From Hormiphora californensis (lineage: Eukaryota; Ctenophora; Tentaculata; Cydippida; Pleurobrachiidae): DNA of 64,000 nucleotides. Numbering within the stretch: position 1 is the first letter of the stretch; each line of letters starts with the position of its first letter. Positions 31,249 to 48,908 of this stretch are shown in pieces. Location of the stretch: NCBI GenBank assembly GCA_020137815.1, contig CM035354.1, positions 6,710,015 through 6,774,014 of the forward strand, in the 5' to 3' direction. The notes beneath the pieces were generated by a model, which saw nothing but the letters and a program-made list of their open reading frames with translations, was not told the DNA's origin and ran no database searches. The position numbers and the translations under genes were made by a program.

Positions 31249-33630
31249 TCATTTAGTTCTCCTTCTCTTTGGGTTACGTCCAGAAAGCAGTTGTGCACGG
31301 AGTTGCTGTTGGATTAGTGCTGATGTTTCAGTGAGGTCAGCCTTCCGTTCAGCTGAGAGGGGTTGTAGTAAACCGTTCCTCGCCTCCTCTCGCTCTTTCT
31401 TGGTCAACTGAAAAGAAGTGTGGATAGTTAGAAAGCATACGAGAATCAAAAAACTCATAAATGAATGGTAGCATACATGGAGCATACATTCAGCAAAGAA
31501 CACCATACAGAATTATCAATGGTTTCTTACAAAATACCCAAAATATGTTCATGGTTACCTTTGAGGTGCTGCTCTCGTATTGTTCCCGTGCCTTGATATA
31601 TGACAACTTCTGTTTCTCCATAATTAGCCGGATTACACACTCGGGGAGGATCACATCAAGACTAAAGGTTGGTGACAGGTCTTTGTGGCTGAAAATATAC
31701 CATTTATTAGATCCTAACTGTAAGATTCTATTGTGGTCCCCAATATCGATGTGTACTCAGCTCAGGAAGGGCGTTGGAAAATTATTATGGATCACACTGT
31801 CCCTAATATCAAAAACCTGACAAACTTACTCATTAGCAAGTTTCATTTGAAGTGTCTGCACGGCATCAATAATCCTCTGCTCCTGAAGCTGAGTCTTGGC
31901 AAAACCCCCAAAAAGAGGACTAGAACCCACAACAGGGACCTTTTTCAGGTAATGGGACTTTAAACGGCCCTTCAAAATATCAGTCAGGATTTTCATCCCC
32001 TTTTTCTCAATGAAGAAAACAAGTTGGTTTTTCCCCATGCGGGGCGATACGGGCTCCTCGGCTGCAGCGTGTACTCTGGGGGAGGAAAGGGGTTAAATCT
32101 GAGAACAATTATTCAATATTCAACAATCAAATTGCTGAATATTGTAATAAAGTGTGAAACAACTGGACCAACTAACCCATTATTGAAATTGAGATGTATC
32201 AACGGCACCCTCTCACTCCCATGCTCCTTCACAAACGCTTCGTGGGCCTCCCTGTACGCCTGTTTAAAGCCCCCTGAGAGAGGTGAATTGATCCCACTGT
32301 CCACGTGACCTGAATGCCCAGGACAGTCAAAATGGGACACTTTTGACACCTCGGTCCTTATAGCTGGTCCCTCACATTGGATGTAATCCAACCAGGCAAA
32401 ACCAGACTTCACTTCAACAATCTAGGGAGGGAAATTTGGAGTTATATAACTATTTTATAAATGACGAGCTCAAATCTGAATACATTTAAAAACCGGTATC
32501 ACTCTGTTTAAATCTGATTGATACCTTAGCAGGCCATGTGGGGTGTCTCCTGTACTTGCCCCATACAATATCCCCAACACTAAACCCGCTGCTGTTGATG
32601 TTCTCAGTTTTCCGTCTCTTACCTGATCTGGGAGATTTTGGTGCTACATTGAGAATTGGCGGGAAAACCAGGAAATATGCTGTTGTTCAGTTCAATTCCA
32701 GACTACCCTAGTCTGCTATGATTTTATCTCGCAATTCTTGCATAATATTTAATCCGAAAAAGAAAATAATCCTAATTAGATTCGCATTCGCATTCATAAT
32801 AATATTTCCTACAGTGAATAAGACTTATATTCATAGTAAACCCATGGTGCGGCTTATAATATTCTTGGACAAAAATATATTAATATCTGCTGTATTGGAT
32901 TGGACGCATGTAATCAGGCTTATTCCGAATGATCTTATCAGTTATCAGGCCGTATTCTTGGTCCCGTTTGTTGTTAAATACAAAGTATTTTGCACATTTA
33001 GTTCTATTTAGTTCTCAATTCCAAGTTTGGTTTACCTGGTCGAGGGGGTGCCAGGTGTTACCAGTTTCGTCTCTAAGATCCCTTCTGAAGCCTTATCCAG
33101 GATCTTGTTCATCTCAATTTTAGCAGCCTCCCAATGTGTATCCTTCTGGGCTTCTTTCTAGTAAAATGAGAGAGATCATTCACCACGCTTTTATGTCAAA
33201 CTCCGATTTATCGGTCCCGAAAAATTATCATGGTTTGGGTAAATCGTATTCTGACTGTTATACATTTGGACCCCGATTTACCGGGATACTCGGGGCAAGG
33301 GATTTGCCCGGTAACGGGTAAATCGGGGTCCGACTGTTATATATATTGGCCATAAGTTGACCGCGGTTAGAAAACACGATAGCTTACCTCATGAACAGAA
33401 TCAGCTGTATAGAGCTCCACTTTCTTAGCCTGAACAGATCCCTTACTGCCCGGTTTCCCCAACACCCTCACCATTACCGTCTGATCTCTGTGAACGGAGG
33501 TAACCAGTCCTGGCCACATAGTTGTAGAGTTGGAGGTAGTGGCCCAAACGAGGTCTCCCTTCACCGGGTCATGATCTGCTGACTCATCATCCAGAAAGCT
33601 CGCATCCAGAAGATCTTCATCATCGGACAT
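31249..33630 (-). CDS. PWWP3A/MUM1-like protein
   Basis: Chromatin-associated PWWP protein; the vertebrate relatives (PWWP3A, formerly MUM1/EXPAND1) act in DNA-damage chromatin responses. Exons on the minus strand are 33630-33388, 33157-33036, 32627-32525, 32421-32177, 32075-31830, 31688-31559 and 31407-31249 (416 codons, 415 aa). An acidic start precedes a first PWWP-like segment (KGDLVWATTSNSTTMWPGLV, about 24-43). A second PWWP domain (VGDIVWGKYRRHPTWPAKI) spans exons 3-4, and its core reads PTWP in place of PWWP. The C-terminal half has LDVILPECVIRLI and LTKKEREEARNGLL, similar to the MUM1 tail as I recall it. The protein ends in a basic patch (GRNPKRRRTK). Intron 1 holds a decayed pogo-like repeat. 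The choice between PWWP3A and PWWP3B is open. Confidence 0.82.
33180..33350. mobile_element. Decayed pogo-like MITE in PWWP3A-like intron 1
   Basis: Inverted segments GGACCCCGATTTACCGG (about 33268) and GGGTAAATCGGGGTCCGACT (about 33317) share the terminal motif of the element at 41035-41857. A related but degraded stretch lies just upstream. This is a short non-coding relic lying between exons 1 and 2. Confidence 0.6.
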
Positions 33631-34159
33631 TTAGGAGCGGGGCGGTAGGAACTCTCTTTCTCTCAGGCGAAGGAAGCTATCAGCTAGGTAACAACTGGGT
33701 ATCTTGGCACAGCAAATAAGGAAATCAGATACTTTCCGGTGAGGCAGCAGACAAAGTGTTTAAAGTAGAGCTGGCTAGTAGAACACAACGCTAAATATGG
33801 GGAGAGAGTGGGCGTTAGAGTGTCTAATGATGGGAAACAGTTGCATGTTAACTGATATATGAGAATAAAGAGGCAACTCGATACATATAGTGGGTACGTG
33901 GGCATGGGAAACTGCGAAGACTTGTTGTGTCTGATGAGGATAATGTTCCAATTAAGACACACAGATAAACACGACAATTTAGTTACCAGAGAGATCTAAT
34001 TATAAGCAGTTAAAAATTTGGATAAAAACTTCTTTTTCTCATCATCTTATTATCTGAATATAAAAGGTGTAAAAAACAAAAGCGATTTACCTGAGGCTAT
34101 GTACATATTACAGTACAGCAAGAGAAACACACACGAACACGGAAATATTACACACTTCA

Positions 34160-34250
34160 CTCAACAGTCTCTCTTTCTCTCCCTCTCTCTCTCTTTCTAT
34201 CTCTCTCCCTCTCTCTTCCTCTCTCTCCCCTTCTCTAATCTCTCTCTTAC
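34160..34250. repeat. CT-rich microsatellite 3' of sideroflexin
   Basis: Interrupted (CT)n tract with TTTCT and CCCTCT variants, 3' of the sideroflexin stop codon. Confidence 0.9.
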
Positions 34251-34317
34251 AATGCTAGCCATAAATAGATAAATTTACCAGATTTTCCCCCAACTATAAG
34301 TTAATTTCCTTCACTCA

Positions 34318-35298
34318 TCACAGTCCCTTGTTAAAGTAAAGCACACTCGCGGTAGATCCACCCTCTCTCATCTTTTCCACAATCTCCGGCTCTAGTGACC
34401 CAACCGAGATGGAGCTCTTTTGCTCAAAGATAGCACAGGCGAGGGGTGTGGCAAAGGTCAGGATAGCACCGATAATCAAAACCTGAGCGGGTGCCATAAA
34501 CTTTGCCCTGGATCCCTTGAAAATATTGGTCCGATTCTCGACGGAGTTCATGATGACGGGAGTCAGGGCCATACCAGGCATTGCCATGATGATCCTACTG
34601 ATGGTTACCTGGGCAACAGCACTCTTGGCAGCGGTCCTACTTTGCCCCACCACATTACCCTCCTCATCCAGGACGTCAATGCCGTTAAGGAACTCACTCT
34701 GTCTCATCATGGGAATGTTGACGCAGTTGGCAGCCGCCACTGCAGTGAAGGGAACCAGCCTCCCAACCAAGGTGGGTAGCCGTGCAGTGGCTTTGTTTAG
34801 GCCCACAGCCACTCCTACAGCACACCCAGTAGCAGCGAGGTAGGATCTGAGGAGAAGTGACTCAGGGATATCAGATTTACCGGAGCGGTTTGTGTAGTTA
34901 ACCACCGCATTGAAAGACTGGTTAATCCACTGCCAAAACAGGATGGCTGGGGTGGAGCGGTAAAAGGTCAACATACACCCACAGATGGTCATATTTCCCG
35001 GAACTTGGAAACTCATCCTTCCAGGTAAAAACATCTTCTCCCCCGTCTCAGGGTGGAACGCACTTTCATACATCTTTTTGGCGGCAAACACTTGATCGTC
35101 GGTAGTTCCTGCTGGTTCCTTGCCAGCACGGTATGAGTGCAGAAGCTCCTTAGCCCCATCCAACTGAGAGCTAGTTAGGAGTGAGTTCCGGGGGTCGGTT
35201 ACCGAGAAGAAGTGCTTAGCACGACCTAGGAAGGTGTCTTGGAGCCATCGGGGTTTGTCCAGGTCTATCCGACCATCAATCTTGGGTGCTTCAGCCAT
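34318..35298 (-). CDS. Sideroflexin (SFXN1/3 type)
   Basis: Mitochondrial inner-membrane amino-acid transporter; SFXN1 and SFXN3 carry serine for one-carbon metabolism. The CDS is a single exon of 327 codons (326 aa; human SFXN1 322), unusual in this intron-rich window. Visible family marks are the N-terminal DLDKPRW, TFLGRAKHFFSVTDPRNSLL, the conserved FHPETGEKM, GRMSFQVPGNM, and WQWINQSFNAVVNYTNRSG. Four to five hydrophobic membrane segments follow. The ATG is two bases after TTCTAG with a pyrimidine-rich lead, so a 5'-UTR intron or trans-splice acceptor probably lies there. An intron confined to the 5' UTR would explain the intact one-exon CDS; a retrocopy is an alternative but less likely, given the conserved full length. 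Confidence 0.94.
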   Translation of the reverse strand: MAEAPKIDGRIDLDKPRWLQDTFLGRAKHFFSVTDPRNSLLTSSQLDGAKELLHSYRAGKEPAGTTDDQVFAAKKMYESAFHPETGEKMFLPGRMSFQVPGNMTICGCMLTFYRSTPAILFWQWINQSFNAVVNYTNRSGKSDIPESLLLRSYLAATGCAVGVAVGLNKATARLPTLVGRLVPFTAVAAANCVNIPMMRQSEFLNGIDVLDEEGNVVGQSRTAAKSAVAQVTISRIIMAMPGMALTPVIMNSVENRTNIFKGSRAKFMAPAQVLIIGAILTFATPLACAIFEQKSSISVGSLEPEIVEKMREGGSTASVLYFNKGL

Positions 35299-35559
35299 GC
35301 CTAGAATGGGAAAGTGCGGGGTTAGAGATAGAATGTAAAGGCGAGATGCTTTACAATGTCAGCATTTGCAAACTAATGACCCATTAGTAATGGGTGCACA
35401 TTGTGCACTGCACAAGGCGGACACGCGACAAATACAAACTGCAAAATTGCAAAGGACAAATAAAGATTGCTCACTTGCGTAAACACTCGCGAATCAGGCC
35501 CTGCAGACAGGCATTATAAAGAGAGAGAGCGAGAAAGAGGGAGAGATAGACAGGGAGGC

Positions 35560-35640
<81 letters not shown>

Positions 35641-36222
35641 CAGGGAGAGAGATGAAGATAAAGGAGGTTTGACAGAGAAGCGACCTGCAACAGAGCAGAT
35701 TTAAACAAACAATGCACAGTTAGCAGCCGCAAAATATGTAAGCCACTGAATTGTAAATAAAATGGCCTCACTGTAGAGTGATAGTGGAACAGGAATTGTA
35801 CATGCAAAGGTGAAACATGGAGAGGGAGATAACATAGTTATTATTCTCGTTCCTCTCTCATTCATTACACTAACATTCTCTCTCCCTATAAATTACAATA
35901 TCCTCTCTCACACAAGTCTTTATATTTGGAATGTTCCAATACGGAAGCCTATTATTCCCACACACAGACACAAATAATGGGCCAATGGTGAACAACAATA
36001 TATGCAACAATTATGTCACATATTATAATGGAAGAATTACGTCATGAATTATGAAACGTAAATCTCCACGTGAGATTAGTAAAATGGTTCGACACCAATT
36101 CGAACGTTAGGTTAAAAATTAATAAATAAATTGCGAGACGTCATCTGAATGTCCGTAAAAGACATGTGGCCTGCCACTTCCAACCAAATTTCACGTTTTT
36201 AAGAGCACCAACCAACAACATT
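35299..36222. other. Intergenic region with (GA)n
   Basis: This holds the SFXN upstream region, a (GA)n microsatellite at 35563-35636, and the STEEP1 3' flank. The open frames here are Arg/Glu or Ser/Leu runs translated from the microsatellite. Nothing else is recognised. Confidence 0.7.
35563..35636. repeat. (GA)n microsatellite 5' of sideroflexin
   Basis: About 37 uninterrupted GA dinucleotides, 265 bp upstream of the sideroflexin ATG. Confidence 0.97.
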
Positions 36223-36598
36223 TCAGAAGCTTTCATCGAGAAGTGTTCCTTTGTGCCGTTTTGTTTTGTGCTCGGTCTGTTCTTTGGAGTTGGGGTTGGG
36301 TTTCTTGTCTCGAGCGAGCTGTTGAGCGATTATTCGGGCATTCATCTGGTAGGACGCTTCCGCTTCGTGCTGACGGGAGAGAGAGGAGAATTTAGGGAAA
36401 ATAAGGAGGGTTCGACCTTAAAATTATCATTCGCAACTTTGCACTATATAAATATGTATCTATATAGCGTTCATTTCTGTCATATATATTTAAAGAGAGA
36501 ATAGAGAGATAGTTGACCGAGCATGTGAGAGAGATGTATGTTCATTATCTACCATTAGCGTAATTAATGTGACTAGAGGAAATGTAAGTTCGCACTCC

Positions 36599-36694
<96 letters not shown>

Positions 36695-37756
36695 ATTGTA
36701 ATGTATTGCCATTATGTATAAGGTAGACATATAGAGCTTTTATGAATCGTTTATACTACTACATTGCTTGTATTAAAGATCATATATTGCAATAGAGATG
36801 ATGATAGTAGCTACAAAGCAAATTGAGTGGGAGTAGAGAGGCAGAAAAGAAGAAATTGTAGAAGGAAATGACAAATGTGCCTACCCTTTCCATTTCATTC
36901 TCTTCTTCATCCACTGTAGAGACAGTGACACTACCGAATTTGCCTGCTTCCCTCGTCATCTTGGTCAGCTTTATATTCTTCTTCTCCGCACCCTTGCCCT
37001 TAACTGACATGGCCAGATCTACCACAAGACCACCTGGTAAACAGAATAACTTCAATTTTGTACTTTTAAAATGCACAGAATTATGGGTTTTAGTTTTGTA
37101 GAAAGATCTAAATTAGTGATCATAACGCACCTTTGATGATAAAATAGAGGTGGCTTGTTGGTGATGGTCGATAGAAGATGGGTACTTTGCAGGTCTTGCA
37201 ATTTTGAAACACCCTCATCTCGTATCCATCTGTCCGTCTAATGAAAATAGTTTTTCCTTCCTCCGTATGGAACTGTAAATGAAGATCATAAAATCAGATC
37301 CAATATCCATGCACACAAATTAATTTGTATTTAATAAACAACTACTTTATATCAAAATTGAATTCATTGTTTAATTCTATAAAATCTGTTGAACTTACTT
37401 TGGCAGTTCGTTTTGAGGTATCAATAACCCGAGCACCGTCCCTCCTTCGAAGGGGTAGTTCCTCAAGAACCACATCAGCAATCACTGCCACCTGCATGGT
37501 GTAAGTGGAGAATTCTACATACAGTAATTAACAAGATAATTAATCAAAACCACTGTTATTTTGTATTTACACGACACTTAATTAATAATCAATGGTATGA
37601 ATTAAATCAAACTGCACACAGATTAGTGTTTTGTCAGGGTACCTGCTTGCAGAGGCATCTGAATACATTGAGCGAGACACTGGCACTGTCATACTCTTCC
37701 TGGTCTTTGGAATCAGTCACCAGAATAGGCCGATACTGAAACCTACCGCCAGACAT
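36223..37756 (-). CDS. STEEP1: STEEP1 (CXorf56-type) protein
   Basis: Homologue of the protein that promotes STING exit from the ER in vertebrates (UPF0428 family). Exons on the minus strand are 37756-37643, 37491-37399, 37272-37131, 37033-36885 and 36369-36223 (215 codons, 214 aa; human 222). Matching stretches are DSKDQEEYDSASVSLNVFRC (human DREEYDDGEKPLHVYYC), ELPLRRRDGARVIDTSKR, a CKTC pair, KMTREAGKFGSVTVSTVDEE, and the last exon's ASYQMNARIIAQQLER and KGTLLDESF. The last exon was found by homology beyond an AT microsatellite. Intron 4 (36370-36884) carries the (AT)n tract. The start is three bases after an acceptor-like TGTAG. Its function here is inferred only from the family. Confidence 0.93.
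36601..36692. repeat. (AT)n microsatellite in STEEP1 intron 4
   Basis: About 46 AT dinucleotides without interruption. A pure palindromic repeat like this can extrude and is prone to length error in assemblies. Confidence 0.97.
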
Positions 37757-38117
37757 TGCCTACAGCTAACTGAGAATAAATTATTTAGTTTTAACTCTTT
37801 ATCTCTCTTTTGTTAGTGGGATTACCACTAATCAGGCAGTTGTACGATAATACTAGGTGTAGCCTGTTATAGGTAACAAGTGTAAAAATATTTCCGTTTG
37901 AGGTTACACTGTTACTTGTTTGTGTAGGTCGGACTTTTTACTGCATGTGACGTGCGTGGCGGTGGTACCACAGAGGTACAATAATGTTTATATAGATCTC
38001 TTTATTCAGAATTTTTATATAATGTAATCGCGTCTGATCATTGTTCTCAGTAGTCAGTTCACACTTTTTTTCTGTTCTATTCAATTCACGAGTTTTTACT
38101 TTTTAGCTGAGTCTAAT

Positions 38118-43765
<5,648 letters not shown>

Positions 43766-43880
43766 CAAAACACTTTTCATTTAAATAGAAAATAAAAGAG
43801 GAGTCAATCTTTTAGTCAAAATCCCAAACACAATTAAAATTTCTAACAGGAAGACCTGAACAAAATAACAGACTGAAAAA

Positions 43881-44144
43881 CTAGACGATTAAAAACTCTG
43901 GCAGTTTGACACTTTCTTCTCTCTCCTTTTGTTCGTATTCATCCAGGCGGTGCCAGACTTTAATTGTATGCACATAACACCCATAACACACGGAGACGAT
44001 GAGGAGAAGGAAGATGCAACTGAGGGACATGGAGAGGAAGCTTCTTCTGGCGAAGGTGTCCCCCCATACTTCCTGCCAGTACGTTTTTGGATCCACATCG
44101 ATCGGAGTGAGATCAGAGGGTTGCGATGTCCAGGAATCCATCAT
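43881..44144 (-). CDS. Small single-TM protein, unclassified
   Basis: An 87-aa ORF on the minus strand starts MMDSWTSQPSDLTPI. It has a soluble N-terminus of about 40 residues, one hydrophobic helix (SLSCIFLLLIVSVCYGCYV), and a charged C-terminus (DEYEQKEREESVKLPE). The layout looks like a small integral membrane protein, and composition is not repeat-like. It is tail-to-tail with the first DDAH-like gene (its stop is 116 bp beyond that gene's stop). I recognise no family. It could be a chance ORF; transcript evidence would decide. Confidence 0.45.
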   Translation of the reverse strand: MMDSWTSQPSDLTPIDVDPKTYWQEVWGDTFARRSFLSMSLSCIFLLLIVSVCYGCYVHTIKVWHRLDEYEQKEREESVKLPEFLIV

Positions 44145-46231
44145 GTCAAAATATGTGTGTGGAGGGAATCGCTAAACTGACACTAAACTGACTGTGTATA
44201 AACTGCTAAAAACCGCCGCCGATTTTATAGTTAACTGGGAAGAAGGACTGATAGTTTTACCACAGACACATATATATATTTACACAGTACACAAACATGT
44301 ACGAATACGCCTTCTATTAGCAATGTGTAACAATTTAAATGGCCATACCCTTAAATCTCATTACAAAGATCAACTGATGCCAGCCAAATGCCAGCCAGGA
44401 GAGAAGAGAAAATAACAAACGACATATATTCCGGGTGCAGTCTATTTGACGCCACCACTATTAATCGTTTTATTGTTAGTTTGTCGCTGTATTCATTGAG
44501 TTAAGCCTAGGCCTGAACTTGTTTTGTTCAAACTCTTTTACTTCCCCCGGGGCGCAGGGAAGGAGGGTCGAACAAGGCAAGCCTGAACGTATATACAGGG
44601 TGTCCCACTGTCTTTGCGTGACCTATGATTTTGAGTGATGAGTGGGTTCCATTCAAATGCTCATAACTCATCGAAAAATTGGTCAAAACGGCTCAACCAA
44701 AAACAGTGTTGTAGAGAATTGTCAGGCGAACATTTGGGTACAAGATTGATGTTCCAAGTCTTACCAACCGTCAGATATATCGTCTTAAAGTCAAAAATAC
44801 GTGTTCATGAAATCCGACCGGGGTTCACGTTTTGAAAAATTCACAAATGCAAAGTTGCTCGGATCACATTGCATCCCTCATAAGAGTTGTAGGAAATTGT
44901 CTGGCGGTCATTTTGGTACCCGAGTTTTTGTCCTAGCTCAATGTTTAGAGTGTCTTATGACTGTCAGAACTGGAATTTTCACAAAAGTGGTCTCAGGTAT
45001 CGCATTACATTTTGCCCTGTTATGAAGCTCATTGCTGCTTGAATAACATCTTAGTGCATGATAGGGTTGAGATAGACCACTTGCGTATCCTACACATTAA
45101 CAGGGGCCTTGCCAAATCGTCATAACAACCCTGTCAAGTGTCTAGATGAAATTGAGACGATATGTGCTGATTATCATGGGATTACACACGACACCGAGCC
45201 ACCTAATTAGGCGTTGTGAGCCGATACCAACTAAGACTCAGCGTAGACAAATCCTTATGTTCCTACAGTCATAACGCAACTAAAACGTAGAGCTATGGAT
45301 AAAATCATGATATCAAAATGAACCTTAGACGATTCCAATGAAGCCCTTATAAATTTCAAACCATTTTACCCATTTGTTGATGACACGTGATCCCCTCAAA
45401 AATGTTGGTTGAATTTCGTCTTTAGACAGTCATAAGACAGTCTAAACATTAAGCTAGGACAAAAACCCGGGTACCAAAGTGACCGCCAGACAGTTTCCTA
45501 CAACTCGTATGAGGGATGCAATGTGATCCGAGCAACTTTGCATATGTGAATTTTTCAAAACGTGAACCCCGGTCGGATTTCATGAACACGTATTTTTGAC
45601 TTTAAGACGATATATAATCTTATATGACATTATATCCAAAAGATGTTTAATCTTAATTTCCTTGTTTATTTTTCACATAAAACTTGTTTTAAAAATGTGG
45701 ATGAACAAGTTTCAAACCAGTTTTAGGTTTCATCTGGGTTACGCCGTATGCTACTGAGAACTGAGGGAGTACTTTATTATCTCCCACTGCAGTTTTTATT
45801 TGTTTAAGGGTTGAGATTCCGGGTTATGTTTCTTCAAAGGGCTGCATATACATATAATGTGCATATAGTTGGCATATATCGTTGGCATATAGTTGGCTTG
45901 GCTGATGTCAAACCCACGTCCCACACGGCTCCGCCAAATGCAGATGACCCTTTTTATTTGCCCATTTGACACCCGTTGTGTAGTTGCCATGGCAACTGAA
46001 GCGGTAACTATGCATCATATTATGGGGGCTTGTTATGTTAAACTTCCAGGAGAGTGAAAATCAGTACAATTTGTTTAGGTACAAACTACAGAATACTTTA
46101 TGAAGGAGCACTGTTGCTTACCAACGCTTTCAACGAACGGCTACGACATTCATTTCAAATTATAATTGAGATAGAAACGTTGCATGGAGTCCCATTCTCT
46201 ATTAATTAAACCCCTTGTATCTCGAATAGCT
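44145..46231. other. Intergenic region rich in repeats
   Basis: No gene seen. It contains an imperfect inverted repeat (44775-44965 / 45425-45615), preceded by AGGGTGTCCCACTGTCTTTG at about 44597 as a possible transposon end. It also contains the inverted copy (about 45975-46200) of the repeat at 40380-40640, which ends just before the start of the second DDAH-like gene. Confidence 0.6.
44775..45615. mobile_element. Imperfect inverted-repeat element
   Basis: Arms of 191 bp (44775-44965 and 45425-45615) pair with scattered mismatches around a 459-bp centre. The arms start ATATATCGTCTTAAAGTCAA and include GAAATCCGACCGGGGTTCAC. No coding capacity. The mismatches suggest it is older than the 38412 palindrome. 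Confidence 0.75.
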
Positions 46232-48908
46232 ATGACAAACTTTGCCGTGCGAAGCTGGACTCGTCTACTCATGTGCCGTCCAACCCAATTTGATGTCATT
46301 CATAAGGTATTGACAGTTTGATAGTATGTAGTTTTTTAATTGTAACTAATAATAATGGAGTGTACAATGTACACTGTACATAGTAACTTTTGTAATATCA
46401 GACAGCAATCCTAAATAATATGTAAAGCGAAACAAAGATTTGGAAGTGTGGAGGAGTTACTAGGAAGTGTGTCCAGGTCATCGCAGAAATATATGCCTTC
46501 CCAGTCTTCTTTTTCTCCCCATCCGCCTTCCTCACAATCTCAATCAGACCATGAAATCTTCTTCAGGGCCACAACGTGTACATGACGATGAGCAAACCAG
46601 TCGATAAGCAATTAGCCATGAAGCAATGGGAGGACCTCCGTTCCACTTTTACATCTATCGGGGTGAAAGTTGATGTCATTGAGAACTCGCCAGGCCTCGT
46701 AGACCAAGTGTTTTGTGCTAACTGTGCGGTTGTGTGGGGAGGAAAAGCGCTCACATCCACTATGTTTAACCCACCGAGAAGAGAGGAAACAGATCTAACT
46801 ATTGCATGGTTTACAAATCAAGGATTTCAGGTAGGGTGATTTAGTATAGTTCCTTGAAATGTGACAGCCAACAGGGGCTGTAAACTGCATGCACCTCTAT
46901 TTACTTGAAAAGGGCCCCTCTGAGGGGCTGTAAACTCAGAACCGCATGCACCTTTCTCTTTAGGTACAAGACTCTAGACCGAACGGTTCATTTCTGGAGG
47001 GTTGCGGAGACTTTGCGTATAACTATGACAGGAAGCATGCTTATCTTGGATATGGGTTTAGGTAAACAAAAAATTGTGCCTCTTATCTCCGTATCCTAAC
47101 ACAATACTTATGCTACACCCGCACACATGTTCCTTTTTCTTTCGGTAAACAGTGTGTACAGGGAAAACACTAGGAGTGTTCCTTGATAGCAACCTCTCTA
47201 TGGAGAGGCAAATCAACAGTGTTAAGAGGCAATGCGGTTTGTTGTTGAAGAATCTATGGCAGGTAAACCGGTGTCTAGATCGACGAAGATACTCCTTGTT
47301 AAACAGCTCATCATTTCAAGACTGGATTATTGTAATATCCTTTACCATGGCTTACCTAAGAAGCTTCTCAACAGCCTTCAGAGAGTCTTGAACTCGTGTG
47401 TCAGATTTGTTTATGGCCTATACGGTCACCAAGACACCTACATGCCATACTTGAAAGAATTGCATGTTCTTCCTGTGGAACAACGAGTCACGTTCAAAGC
47501 ATGCCTCATGGCGTACAAGATTGTACATGGATTGGCCCCTGGCTACCTGCAAGATCAGGTCCCTGTTGATGATGGACTTCGTGTGATCCGGGCTACTAGA
47601 GGAAATGCTTGGCCTGATGGCCTCAAGCTGAAGTACCCTAAGCTATCAAGTGTCAATGCGACTTCCAAGTTGAGAAGAAGACGTCCGTCGGTTTACCTGC
47701 CTGAAGTCTGGAATAAGCTTCCCCTTGATCTGAGAGCTGTTGAGTCTGTGGAATCTTTTAAGTCTAAGCTCAAGACTAGTCTTTTCACTGAGGCATTTGG
47801 TGAGACTGGACTGTCCTGTTAAGACTCTCCTTCTTGCTGAGGTATGTGCTCTAGCTGGTACCCGTTTTTAATTATTTTTCTGTAATTTAGCTCGTGGCGA
47901 GCAGAAGTGTGAAGCATAAGTTGGGTTTTTTCATAGCACGAGTGTTTTTCTGTTTTTCCAATCTACGGACTTTTATATCAATCTTTTTAGAGTTCCAGGA
48001 CTCTAACTCAGTCTGTTATGTAATCAGTCACCGATAGTTATGTGAGCCGATAGTAATGTGAGCCGGTGTTTTTTCTTTATTAATTTTTGTTCTATTAGGG
48101 ATAAGTTGTCAAGGTCTTACTAGTATATTAACCGTTCAGATTATCCTTCAGTGACAGCAGCAGTTTCACTGCTCTGTCCCTGTCGGATATGGGCGGAATA
48201 TAAACATAGTTATTATTATTATTATTATTATAAATCTTCCTGTAAAATATCACAATAAACTAAACTGTATGCATTATATATTTGTAATTTTACTCATTTT
48301 AGGTCCAATGAAAAATCGTACAACTTTGTTAAAGATAACCTAGATTTTACTGGAACGGAATTCCATAAACTGAAACTAGTTTCCGACAAGTGTTACCATC
48401 TTGATACAGCAATGTTGAACCTCTCTATGGGGCATGCCCTTGTGTTTACCCCTGCCTTCGACAAACAATCTTTGGACCTCATAAAGTAAGGAAATAGAGA
48501 TGTTGTTGTTTATCAGTGCTCTGGCAAGCGTAAACATTGTATTATAAGATCTACAATAATTGAAATAAAAATGAAAACTAACTAATATTTTCAGGGAAAT
48601 AAATGGAGAGGAAAATGTAATTGAGATAAGTGAGGAAGATTGTGTAACAAATTTTGTTCCAAACGCCATTCCTGTCCAAGGTATGAACCGCTAATTAATC
48701 AAGTCTTACACGATTTGACTTGCAATACAATTTCTGAAAACTCAATATTTCAGTTGGCGATAAACACTACATTGTGGGTATGGCATTCTCCCCTTCACTC
48801 CACGCAAAGCTGACCTCTCTGGGCTACGAAATAATTATAGCACCGTATCAAGAATTCAGAAAGAGTGGAGGAAGCATTCGGTGTTCTGTGCTCGATATTG
48901 GAATCTGA
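46232..48908 (+). CDS. DDAH/amidinotransferase-family hydrolase, copy 2
   Basis: Paralogue of the gene at 38118-43765. Exons are 46232-46306, 46567-46830, 46964-47061, 48303-48485, 48595-48680 and 48754-48908 (287 codons, 286 aa). It begins LLMCRPTQFDVIH and has VDQVFCANCAVVW, EGCGDFAYN, the catalytic CYHLDTAMLNLSMGHALVF (His178) and GGSIRCSVLDIG (Cys279). Both catalytic residues are kept, so it is probably active, though the protein is strongly diverged from copy 1. The exon 1 boundary differs from copy 1: it is phase 0 after FDVIHK, against phase 2 further on. Intron 3 (47062-48302) contains a LINE 3' fragment. Substrate unknown. The ATG is two bases after an acceptor-like TAG. Confidence 0.88.
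47150..48231 (+). mobile_element. LINE reverse transcriptase 3' fragment
   Basis: A 5'-truncated non-LTR retrotransposon (Jockey/CR1-like). It encodes KTLGVFLDSNLSMERQI, then after a frameshift near 47275 LLVKQLIISRLDYCNILYHG, and the C-terminal VWNKLPLDLRAVESVESFK. The coding part stops at 47822. A 3' tail of (TAT)n at about 48209-48231 ends the copy. It sits in sense orientation inside intron 3 of the second DDAH-like gene. The frameshift and missing N-terminus make it inactive. Confidence 0.85.

Noticed and set aside
34318..35298. Sideroflexin as a processed retrocopy
   Set aside because: The CDS is full length and intact and has an acceptor-like site just before the ATG with no poly(A) relic, so a 5'-UTR-only intron is the simpler reading.
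35467..35807. Arg/Glu- and Ser/Leu-rich ORFs (also at 41954-42344 and 63052-63445)
   Set aside because: These are translations of GA/CT microsatellites.
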